This document shows positions 42,982 through 52,176 of a stretch of DNA of 64,000 bases, piece by piece (the first letter of the stretch is position 1; every line of letters starts with the position of its first letter). The translations under genes and the position numbers were made by a program. The stretch lies in NCBI RefSeq assembly GCF_002104995.1, contig NW_024468261.1:62001-126000 (forward strand), in the 5' to 3' direction. The DNA is from Linderina pennispora (Eukaryota > Kickxellomycota > Kickxellomycetes > Kickxellales > Kickxellaceae). The notes under the pieces were generated by a model, which searched no databases, had not been told where the DNA came from, and saw only the letters and a program-made list of their open reading frames with translations.

Positions 42982-43488
42982 TTAACCCAGCCCCATCCCC
43001 CAGCATAAGCCGTATACTTTCGACAATGTAACCGACCAGGTTTTGGGCAGACCCCTAGATCGCTGAGCGCTGAACATGCTGTGCACTTTTTTCTTTATTG
43101 CGAGTGACGATGAAAGACTTGCCCTCACTTTACATGTAGCATTTTTCTTTACCGCTTCTTTCCCTTGGCCAGCTGTAGCGCGCTTGCCCTCTCCCTTCTT
43201 GGGGCCACCCTTTCCACGGGCCTTGCGCTTGTCGAGTGCGTTGAGGCGGTCAATCTCATCGATATCATAGCACTTCTCTCCCATGACGCGGCTCAGGCGC
43301 GGGGCCTTGGCCATGTTGGCGTCGCTCTCGGACGGGTAGTACCGGACAATGTGCTCGCCGCGGAAGTTTTGCCGCAGAATGTAGCCGCCGGTGCGGGCAC
43401 CGGTGGGGTTGAACGCGTTGCCGAAAATCTTGGCCGAAAGCTCTGCTACCTTCAGCTTGCGCGCTGCCTGGGACACTGAACCCGACAT
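42982..43488 (-). CDS. RSM27: mitochondrial ribosomal protein mS33 (Rsm27)
   Basis: From the ATG at 43488, the first about 110 residues match the S33/Rsm27 family: VAELSAKIFGNAFNPTGARTGGYILRQNFRGE, then VRYYP and a basic end (DKRKARGKGGPKKGEGKRATAGQGKE). It is a component of the small subunit of the mitochondrial ribosome. The open frame runs on for about 50 more residues (KKNATCKVRASLSSS ... CWGMGLG) that look non-conserved. The true stop is probably earlier and hidden by a single-base error near 43140, so the 42982 end is doubtful. A separate cleavable presequence is not obvious. Confidence 0.85.
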   Translation of the reverse strand: MSGSVSQAARKLKVAELSAKIFGNAFNPTGARTGGYILRQNFRGEHIVRYYPSESDANMAKAPRLSRVMGEKCYDIDEIDRLNALDKRKARGKGGPKKGEGKRATAGQGKEAVKKNATCKVRASLSSSLAIKKKVHSMFSAQRSRGLPKTWSVTLSKVYGLCWGMGLG

Positions 43489-43740
43489 TATATATCTCAG
43501 GGCGAATTGGGGTGTGAATGTGAGGGCAAATTCTGAATGTCAGCGGAGGAAAACTACGCGGGCAAGCAAGTGCAGATAAAAAAATGCCAGCCTCGATTTC
43601 AGCAAGCGAGCCGAGTCGATCCCACCAAGAGCCCCGAGTCGGCTCGCGCTGGAGGCTCTATACCGAATAGCCCTTCCGTCGACGAATGCAACACTCGCCT
43701 TTTCTCTCAGCCCAGCTCTACTTTCCTCATATTCCTCATA

Positions 43741-44364
43741 ATGGCCACAGCACAGCGGCAGTCGCTCCTGAAGCTCGACAACAAGGCGACAAAGCGGGCA
43801 AACACCATGCTTGAGCAGAATGTTGTCAAGCAGCGGCGCGACAAAGTCAGCCTGAATGCGTTTGCCCTCCTGTTCTCCGAAATCATCCAGTACTCGCAGA
43901 ATCGCGTGCTGGGTATCCAGGACCTGGAGTCTAAGCTGGGCGAAGTCGGATACCGTGTTGGCATGCGTGTCTTTGAGCTGGCGATGTGGCGGGAAAAGAC
44001 TGTTCACCGCGAGACCCGCGTACTCAACACACTGGTATTCATCAACACAGTCGTCTGGCGGATGCTGTTTGACAAGCAGGCAGACTCGCTGGAACGCAGC
44101 ACCGAGAGTGATGACGAGTACATGATCACCGACAATGAGCCCAGCATCCTAAAGTTCATCTCGGTGCCAAAGGAGATGTCGTCTTTCTCACCGGGTGCGT
44201 TCATCTCGGGCGTTGTTGAGGCGATCGTCGAGTGCTGCCAGTGCCCGGCCCGAGTCACATCGCATGTGGTGCCTGCCGACGGGATGCCGCTTCGCACGGT
44301 CATTCTACTAAAGTTCAACAAGGACGTCATGGAGCGTGAGCAGCGACTGGAGGCTGGCAGATAG
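43741..44364 (+). CDS. TRS31: TRAPP complex subunit Trs31/TRAPPC5
   Basis: An intact 207-residue protein. I choose the ATG at 43741 (MATAQRQSLLKLDNKATKRAN) over the longer open frame, because the family starts about here. Landmarks of the Bet3-like fold are VSLNAFALLFSEIIQYSQNRV, LESKLGEVGYRVGMRVFELA, LNTLVFINTVVWRMLFDKQAD and the C-terminal SFSPGAFISGVVEAIVECCQCPARVTSH. TRAPP tethers vesicles at the Golgi and is an exchange factor for Rab1/Ypt1. It is divergent from the mitoribosomal gene with about 250 bp between the starts. Confidence 0.94.
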   Translation: MATAQRQSLLKLDNKATKRANTMLEQNVVKQRRDKVSLNAFALLFSEIIQYSQNRVLGIQDLESKLGEVGYRVGMRVFELAMWREKTVHRETRVLNTLVFINTVVWRMLFDKQADSLERSTESDDEYMITDNEPSILKFISVPKEMSSFSPGAFISGVVEAIVECCQCPARVTSHVVPADGMPLRTVILLKFNKDVMEREQRLEAGR

Positions 44365-44657
44365 TCTGGCCTGAGGGGAAAGAGGTACAGGGGCACTGGT
44401 CCAGTGGGCCGGGGCACCAGACATGCCTGCTGTCGGTTTATTAGTAGTCTGGCTGTTGTACGGGCACACCGGCCTGAGAAGAAGCGCACCGAGGCGCTGC
44501 CAATCAGCACATTGGGCTGCCTCTTCCCCCAAAAGCTACAAATCTAGCGCTGATAGCTGAGTGCTGAGGCCGCTCTATGATTTTTTATCTCGCCTTTTCC
44601 ACAATTTGTTATTTTATCTCTCCTTCCTGTTCGGGTCCCTTGTTGCACCTTTTGTGA

Positions 44658-45604
44658 ATGACCGAGGACGTCGACAGCACCCTGCAGGATCGTGGGCACA
44701 TATTGCCAATTATGCCCAGTACTGCCGAGCAGCTCATTGATCAGCTCCCGCGCACCACCTGGAAGGAGCGGTCATACGCTCACTGGGTGCAGATTCAGCT
44801 GCAGGCAAATGATCGGTGGTGGCAGCCACTGAGCAGTGCCATTGTCGGCACGGTGTCTACTGCAATGTCTGCTTTCCTAAGCCTTGGGTTTCGCAAGGTC
44901 GTGTTCGAGGACATGCACAAGCTAACCGATATTGTTGAAGACCCGGGCCGCACGCGGCCAGTGATCTCAGTAGCAAACCACATCTCAACCATGGATGACC
45001 CGCTGATCTGGGGAGCCATGCCGGATGCGCATGCGGTGGAATCCAGAACACATGCGATGGACATTAGGTGCCAAGGAGCTTTTGTACAAGAACCCGGTCC
45101 CTCAACATGTTTTTCGCGTATGGGCAGACAATTCCGACAATACGCGGTGCTGGGATCCACCAGCTGGGCATGGAGATTGCGCTGCAGAGACTACGCGAGA
45201 ACCGGTGGGTCCATGTGTTCCCCGAGGGCAAGGTCAACCAGGACGATAGTCTTCTCCGCTTAAAGTGGGGCGTTGGCCGGCTGATCATGGAGTCGGATCG
45301 CGTTCCGATAGTTGTGCCCATGTTCCACCACTGGAATGAAGGAGGTCATGCCGCTGCGGCAGAAGGTACCACTGCCGTACCCGAATCCCATGAAGAGCGT
45401 CTTTTATCTCAGGATTGGCGATGCTGTCGATTTCACCCAGCAGGTTGATGAGTGGAAGGCAGCAGCGAGCGAAACTCACAGATCCAGAAGAGATCGCAGA
45501 GCTGGACGAGCGGGTCCGAATCCAAATCACCTGCTCGGGTGAGGAATGCAATGGATGAGCTGAAAACAAGGTGTGAGGCAGCGATCAGTGGTGGTCTGAC
45601 TTGA
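44658..45604 (+). CDS. TAZ1: tafazzin, cardiolipin-remodelling transacylase (frameshifted)
   Basis: From the ATG at 44658 the protein reads into the acyltransferase domain with the HX4D motif NHISTMDDPLIWG. It continues in other frames with MRWNPEHMRWTLGAKELLY, YGQTIPTIRGAGIHQLGMEI, VHVFPEGKVNQ, WGVGRLIMESDRVPIVVPMFHHW and a C-terminal part with IGDAVDF. The end appears to be AMDELKTRCEAAISGGLT. Tafazzin exchanges acyl chains between phospholipids to mature cardiolipin in mitochondrial membranes. I can place four shifts: an extra G near 45022, an extra T in a five-T run near 45114, an extra G near 45344, and one near 45470-45530. All landmarks stay in family order, so I read these as sequence errors in an intact gene of about 310 residues. 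Confidence 0.9.
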
Positions 45605-45951
45605 CGCATAAATCCCTTACTGCCCACGCACACCTTGTCGGTGACTAGCTTCCCATGCCTCGAAAAGCGGCCTTGGTATTGTTGCACGTTATTGGTGGCA
45701 TGGACCTTGGCTTGTTTCGGTGCGGCACATTCTGCGAGGATAGGTGCCAGTGGATGTCCGCCCAACATATGCCTCCCACCGGCTGGCCTGCCATGTGAAT
45801 GAGCGGCGAACTGGTTCCCACGAACTGGGGTCCAAGGAGCCTATCATACTGTCGCCCCTTGCCTTGAAACATATCCATCCATCTTGTCTCCGTCTGACTC
45901 TCTACCCACACCCTTTCGCATTATTTTGCCATTACAAATACAGCTGTTAAA
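45605..45951. other. intergenic region
   Basis: About 350 bp between tafazzin and the first CMD-like gene. No feature is seen. Confidence 0.4.
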
Positions 45952-46627
45952 ATGTTCGCAGGACACCATCGCCCTCACTGACTTGGAAGCCTGGGATTCT
46001 GAAGCCGCAGCCCTCGGTGACTCCATACGCAGCCTGATAGCCATCTCGACGCTGGCATCAGCCAACCGGCCCAGTGCTGTCGCACAGATTGCCCAGCGGC
46101 GCCTGGACCAGCTCGGCCACCTCAGCGACAAGGTGCATTTTGTCCAGCAGACGCGCGAGTCGATTCTCAAGATGACCTCGATCATGGGCACGCCCAAGGG
46201 CATCAATGCCTTATCTTCGCTAATGGGCCAGATAAACAAAGACTCGGAGGTCGCCGGTGCACTGGCAGAGCAGCCGCCCCTGCGGACGCGCGACTCATTC
46301 GACTATGACCAGATCAGGGGCCGCGGCGAGGGGCTGTTCCAGAGCATCTACGGCCGGCACACGCAGAGGGTTCTAGGAAATCTGGGTGCATTGTACCCGG
46401 ATCTCGCCGAGGTCATTCTGGTCGATTCATACGGCCATCTGCTGGCCGAGACCCGCTATCTGAACGGCATGGAGACGGAGCTGTGTGCAATTGGCTCCCT
46501 GGTCCCGCAGGATGTCCCCTCGCAGCTCAAGAGCCATTGCATCGGCGCAGGCCGGCTGGGCGCAACTGAGGAAATGGTCCAAGCAGCCATCCGCCTGGCG
46601 AAGCTAGCCTGTTTCAAGCGCATTTAA
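45952..46627 (+). CDS. AhpD/CMD-like protein, intronless paralog
   Basis: About 220 residues in one uninterrupted frame, apart from the first few codons. The ATG at 45952 is one base out of frame with the body, so a small indel or tiny first exon must be assumed. The body runs RSLIAISTLASANRPSAVAQ, ILKMTSIMGTPKGINALSSL and YDQIRGRGEGLFQSIYG, then the core ETELCAIGSLVPQDVPSQLKSHCIGAGRLGATEEMVQAAI. That core is the helical hairpin of carboxymuconolactone-decarboxylase/AhpD-like proteins. The usual peroxidatic CxxC is not present, so activity as an alkyl-hydroperoxidase reductant is doubtful. It is followed 226 bp downstream by a paralog with three introns. Confidence 0.75.
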
Positions 46628-46853
46628 TCTGCAGGTGTTTACGAGCTCGTGTGATTAGATCCATTTATCTCCGCTGGCACTGCATTTTCCCCATTTCATT
46701 TCTCCACGCGCACTGACAACTGCCTCACTCGCACTTCCACCCAAGTCTTTCGCAGCCGCAAATCTTGGGCCAGCACACTTGCTGTTCTGCTCTACTTTGC
46801 TATTTTACCCCTCATTCCTGAATATATACAGTCGCTAGTTCTCTTCCTCAATA

Positions 46854-47753
46854 ATGCCAGAGGCTGCAAACACACACGAAATGGAGTTCACCAAGCTGGA
46901 CTCTCTCGCACAGACACTGCAGCCAGTTATCCGATACGTTGTGGCGGTATGTCAGCAGATACCTCTATCGCCTGTAGCACGCACATACTACTAAACCAGG
47001 TTTCCCAGCTGTGTAGGTCACGGCACTGGCATCGGCAAACCACCCAACCACAATCGATAGCCTGGTCCGCTACTGCAAAACCCGGCTGACTGAGGACGAG
47101 ATGACTGAGTTTGTTGCAAAGTCGCGCGAATCGCTGGTGAAGATGATATCGACCATGGGCGCCCCTAGAGTAAGCAGCACCATACATGTTTTCAGAATCC
47201 GATGGGAACGCATATTGCAGCCTGAAAACTAACTTTTGCCGCTGCTTCTCTGCTCAGGTTATCAACGCTACTGGGTCGCTAATGAACGCTGTTGGAGAGG
47301 ACATTGCATCGAAGCTGCTGCCTGTGCCAATAAGGTCCAAGGAAAATGCCACCTATGACGAGATCCGGGAGCGCGGGTTGCAGCTATGGAATGTTATCTA
47401 CGGCGCACAGGCAAATAAGCTTGAAAACAAGCTCAAAAACATGTACCCAGACCTGGCTGAGGTTATTCAAGTTGGTAGGTTGAAACACACATCTGCCACC
47501 CAATGTCAATGGCTGTCAGGCAGCTAAATCAATGAGTCTACTCATAGATCTTTACGGCCGCTTGCTCAGCAACACAGACGTGCTCACCACCAAGGAGACT
47601 GAGCTATGTACGATTGCGTCGTTGGTTCCGATGGACGTCCCAGCACAGCTCAAGAGCCATACGCTAGGAGCTGGCCGGGTTGGTGCATCAGCTGATGAGG
47701 TCGAAGCTGTTGTCAATTCGTCCGAGCTGGTATGCAGCCTACTGCACAAATAG
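46854..47753 (+). CDS. AhpD/CMD-like protein, four-exon paralog
   Basis: Exons 46854-46946, 47017-47169, 47258-47474 and 47548-47753 give 222 residues without a break. All three introns are GT-AG (donors GTATGT, GTAAGC, GTAGGT). The first ends after a CTACTAAAC branch-like sequence. The product parallels its upstream neighbour: VTALASANHPTTIDSLV, LVKMISTMGAPRVINATGSL, YDEIRERGLQLWNVIYG, MYPDLAEVIQVDLYGRLL and ETELCTIASLVPMDVPAQLKSHTLGAGRVGASADEVEAVV. No CxxC is present. Function is not established from sequence, and the family includes decarboxylases, peroxidase partners and unassigned fungal proteins. Confidence 0.85.
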
Positions 47754-50015
47754 GAGGCGTATGCAAGCGACCGACTGCATTATCAAACTCCATTTGATCT
47801 TTGAATTTACTCCAATGGCATTCTCTACTGCGCCTTGCCTTTGTTCAAAAACGATTAGGTATTGATGTGATTCAGCACTGCCGATCAAGAGCATACAATA
47901 GTGGCCGGAATATGCCTGTTGAGTAAATCCGCAGTATACTGTTAGACACAGACCCGCAACAGCCAGTAGTGAGGTAGATACATGGTTTGCCTGGTAGTTC
48001 TTGAGTGTTTATCGAGTACAGCTTGTCGATATCTTTAAATGATTGAATTCGGACGGGGCGTTCTTTTCGGAAGTCTGCATGTGTGGAAAATTAACGAAAG
48101 ATGGTCAGGCGGGCATTGCATATGCAGTTTCCAATAATACAATTCGCATCAGTAAATGAATCTCTATCATACGTACATGACATTTAAGCACGGCAACAGG
48201 GTCGTGCGCAGCCAGCTATTCAAACGAGAAACAGCATGCTTGTAGGTGAGGTATTTAGTCATTCACTGCAGGTCCGTAAGATTTCAATTCGTTTATAAGC
48301 TGCTGCACATTATCCCGACAAGGTTGACACTCATGGTTGCAGAACGCAATTTCCGAAATAGCGAAAAGCATCCTTCTTGGCTGACACTGTTACTCGGAGC
48401 TTGTCACTGACATTCTGCCGACACTGGCATATTCACATTGAATGATCTACTCGTTGCATGGACACATCGCTACTTCGTGATTGCTTTAGGATAGGGGGTT
48501 CCCAATTGTTTGCAAGCGATCCTAATAATAAATCCAAGAGATCGCCAGTGTCGCATATCCAGGCAACAAAAGTAGGCTACAGCTGCAAGAACACTTGGCT
48601 TCCCTGGCTTTATGTCTATGCGGGTCCAAGAGCCACCCAAGCGCTGGCAATCAATGGTTCATTGCATCTTGTCTAAGCAACTCCTCCATTCTGCCTCCAT
48701 TTCATCTTTTTGCTGAGAGTTTTTAGCTGTAGGTAGTGTTGCAATTGCACGTCAGCTATGTGGACTTTAACTGAGCAATCACAATGAACGATGTGGAAAT
48801 GCTGCTCCAGCAGGCAGCTAAGCTATGAAGGGGTATGACAGTATCATACACTACTGCTGGCTAATGTACTCTTCCTATGCTTGGCAAACCGCCTCTTGGA
48901 TAGCTGGACTGCAGCAACAATTGAAGCGAACTGTTACTATAGTTTTCGCCAGCAATTGTTATGTGCTCACTCATGCTCCCCTTATCACGGCTCCCTGTCT
49001 TGAGCGACACACAGACAGTCGGAAAGTACCTAGTTGTGCTGAACCAGCTACTAGCTAGGCTACCCTTGTTCATCTCTCTGTGTTCTATGTATGTTTTTCA
49101 AACATTCATTTTCTCATTTTTAGACGGGCCTGTTCTTTTTGCGTCTAGAAAACAACCTCTAGTTTGCTAGTGCTGCCGCATTTCAAAAGTTGCAGAGTTT
49201 GCAAAACATAGACGGCATAGTCTTACCCTGTGGATGAAGCATGCTTTTTGACATATCAGCAAAGGCGTTTATATGAAAATTTAGTAACATCACCAACATA
49301 CCAGATGAGCGGCAATATTCGGTGTGGTATAACGCAAGTATATAATAGTGCGGTTTCATTGGTATGCCTGCAGTAAGGGAGGCTGGCTGAGGTTAGAGTG
49401 TTTTATGTCTTGACATTCGGGGTTCGGAGTCCCCCTGTGCCACCATAGACAAGGCCGAAACGCATACGTACAAAGGCCCAGACAAACGACCAGTCTTCCT
49501 TCTTCCCCTCAGTCACTTCGAGAAGTTATTTTTCCGTATATTCGATAACCACTCATTCCCCAAGTTAAAAAACGCTTTCACATCTCTGGAGCTGCTGTTT
49601 CTCGTGTACTGGGGAATGCAGTATTCACATGAGTTTGCCATTTTGCCACATCGTCAAATATCTATATGCAACACATAGCCATCGCATTCATCGGATATGA
49701 ACCATCATATACGACATGTAGGCCACGCATCATATGCCGATTGCCTGCATATATATAAAACAGCACTCTACCTCGATTTATCAAGCAAATTGCCACCAGC
49801 ATATAGCCATGTGCAGAGACAGTGACCAAATGTGGCTACTAATAGTGAACTAGGGCGATTGACTGTGACTAAATATCATCTATTGGAGCACTAAGGGCTG
49901 TGCTCACCACATTCCCAACATCATATCCACACATCAGTAGTGCAGCAGGCATAATCGCACATTTGCTGCATTTGTTACATAAAATGACACTGGTTCAAAA
50001 TGACACGGCTTTATA
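47754..50015. other. gene-poor region with repeat copy 3
   Basis: About 2.3 kb, AT-rich, without a supported gene. Open frames of up to 77 codons (for example 48825-49058) have no motif. The only recognisable element is the dispersed repeat at 49411-49572. Confidence 0.55.
49411..49572 (-). repeat. dispersed repeat, copy 3
   Basis: Reverse-oriented copy of the element at 12340-12499. On the plus strand it begins TGACATTCGGGGTTCGGAG and runs through CCCCCTGTGCCACCA and GGCCGAAACGCATACG. It then passes a Tc-rich block and ends at CACTCATTCCCCAAGTTAA. On this strand the first about 35 bases look like a tRNA T-arm, acceptor strand and CCA tail. Confidence 0.85.
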
Positions 50016-51251
50016 TCAAAGAGATCTTATAAACTTTCCAATACTTGCATAAGCGATTTCCGTATCGGGTGCCTCCTCGAACTGCTGGAATACATGAATC
50101 ATGTCGTCATAGGCCTCGAAAACGATGTTAGCTGTTTCGTGGGTGTTCTGAGCTGACATTTTCTCGTATAGTTTGGCGATATCATCATAGAGACGTTCCC
50201 TGGTACCCGCTTGGATTAAGGTTGGCGGAAAGTCAGAGAAGTCACCGTATAAAGGCGATACCAGCGGGTGACGCAGCTCAGCGATTAAATCCTCAGTAAG
50301 CCTATGTCCAGGCGCGTAGAACATACGGCCTGGGTTCTCAGGGAACTCGACATTTGGAAAGGTCAAATAGTCGAAATCCTCGTTTTCTACAGCACTACGG
50401 CTAGTGCAAGACAGCTCTGGCCATGGCGAGATAAGCACAGTACCACGCAAATTACCTATGCCTAGATGGCGCAGCAGCAGTGCCAAGACCAAAACCAGAT
50501 TTCCGCCTGAGCTCTCACCCGCTAAGATAATGTTCTCTTGCTGGAATCCCTGGTCGAGCAGAAAAAGATACGAGTAGAGTGCGTCAAGGAGCTGTGCTGG
50601 GAACATGTTGAGTGGCGAGAGTCGGTAGTCAATCGCCACTGCGCGCATGCCCGTCATTGCTGAAATCTTCGCCACATGCCCCCGGTGTGATGCAGGTGAT
50701 CCGTATATGTACCCTCCACCGTGGAGATACAGCACAATGCGCTCGCGCTTGTGTGTTGGCCGGACCTCCAGCAGATCCTGTAGCCGGATGCCATGGTCTG
50801 CCTGCTCAGTGTGTGCCAGATTAGGAACAATCAGCTCAAATAGCACTCGAGGGCGCTCAGTGTCGGTCCTGTCCTTTTGCATCAGCTCGACGAGTCTCCT
50901 TTCAGCAACACCACCAATCCCCGCAAATTTTGATGGGTCAATGTTAATGTCGGCTACAGCAAAGCTTGATTCTATATAGAACCCGACTTCAGCAGGTATT
51001 GTAGCATGCGGTATATCGTTCTGTCGGGCTTTAGCAGCGAACTCCGACACATTCAACTGGTGGATTGCGTCGTCAGTAAGGGGGCAATCGGACATGTATT
51101 TGCCAGCATAGTAGTAGAGGTCTCGTTTGACGTGGAAGCTCAGCGGCCATCTTTCTGATTTTGGACCTTTGACATAGAAGCGGATAATAGAACGAACGGC
51201 CACCATCGCGAGGTAGGTGTAGAGTGCAACTTTGGACAGGAAGGACAGCAT
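50016..51251 (-). CDS. HSL-type alpha/beta-hydrolase esterase
   Basis: An intact 411-residue protein starting at the ATG at 51251. An N-terminal hydrophobic helix (FLSKVALYTYLAMVAV) probably anchors it in a membrane. The hormone-sensitive-lipase family signatures are present: oxyanion motif HGGGYIYG, the stretch AVAIDYRLSP, and nucleophile motif GESSGG. The acid residue is probably in the TLIQAGTRERLYDD region, and the His in DMIHVF. Members hydrolyse short- to medium-chain acyl esters or lipids, and the substrate here is unknown. No neighbouring gene suggests a pathway. Confidence 0.9.
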   Translation of the reverse strand: MLSFLSKVALYTYLAMVAVRSIIRFYVKGPKSERWPLSFHVKRDLYYYAGKYMSDCPLTDDAIHQLNVSEFAAKARQNDIPHATIPAEVGFYIESSFAVADINIDPSKFAGIGGVAERRLVELMQKDRTDTERPRVLFELIVPNLAHTEQADHGIRLQDLLEVRPTHKRERIVLYLHGGGYIYGSPASHRGHVAKISAMTGMRAVAIDYRLSPLNMFPAQLLDALYSYLFLLDQGFQQENIILAGESSGGNLVLVLALLLRHLGIGNLRGTVLISPWPELSCTSRSAVENEDFDYLTFPNVEFPENPGRMFYAPGHRLTEDLIAELRHPLVSPLYGDFSDFPPTLIQAGTRERLYDDIAKLYEKMSAQNTHETANIVFEAYDDMIHVFQQFEEAPDTEIAYASIGKFIRSL

Positions 51252-52176
51252 TGTTCTCTATGGCAAGTACCAGTGAGTGGGAGGCAGGGTACAGCTACAG
51301 CGGGCGAGGCTAGGAAAATTATGAGTTTTTGGATGAGGCAAAGAGGGATAGATGGGGGAGGAGAGTTGGGTTCCAAGGGTGACCAAAAAATTTGGTTCAC
51401 GGTGGAGAGCGGCAAGAAGCCGTTATGTACTCCTGTGGGCGTGGTGGGCCTCACACCAACCACGAAAATCACCACAGAACAATAGCCACCGGGCGGACAG
51501 TGCACTATTTCTGTTTTTCCATGGCCGAATGTCATGTCAGAGGCAGCACAGGTATTCACTCGCACACTGTGTCTTGAGAGCCCTATCACCATTGTGTCCT
51601 CTCCGCGTCTATTCGTGCAATACAGCTTCCCGGAATCAAATGCATCATATGTACGTGGATGCAGCGTGCTAATAGTGGTGATGTGTGCGGCGCTGAGCAG
51701 AAGACAATACTGCATTTCCCATTCACCGCGCTCCGAGGGTAAGGGGGGGTGAAGACTCGGGTCTAGCGCCAGTTGATTTCAAGAAATGCCAATCACATAG
51801 CGCTCCGGGCAGACAAGTGATCCAGCCACGGGGCGCTACTTGTCCTCCGCCATTCTGACGCACGACGTATACTTCTGGACCAACGGCCCACTAGCCAAGG
51901 CGCCAAGCATCTGCTTATTGTCATCGTCTACCGCCCTCCCCGCAAACCTACATGTGCAATACACCTCAATGTTAGGCTACTTTGAATGCACATGGGATAA
52001 ATGAGGGGTAGGCCACAGCCAATCGAGGACAATGCCGAAGCACTGCCGCTGGAGGGTTACTAGTAGGACATACGCAACATGGCAAGAGGACCACGTGGTG
52101 TTTTGATGTGTGGATTCAAACAGCAAATAGGGAGCGTAGAAGAGGGAGCTCATCGTGTAGGAGGAAGAAAACCGGT
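51252..52176. other. intergenic region
   Basis: About 925 bp between two minus-strand genes. Overlapping open frames at 51273-51752 on both strands show no domain. No repeat is seen. Confidence 0.4.
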
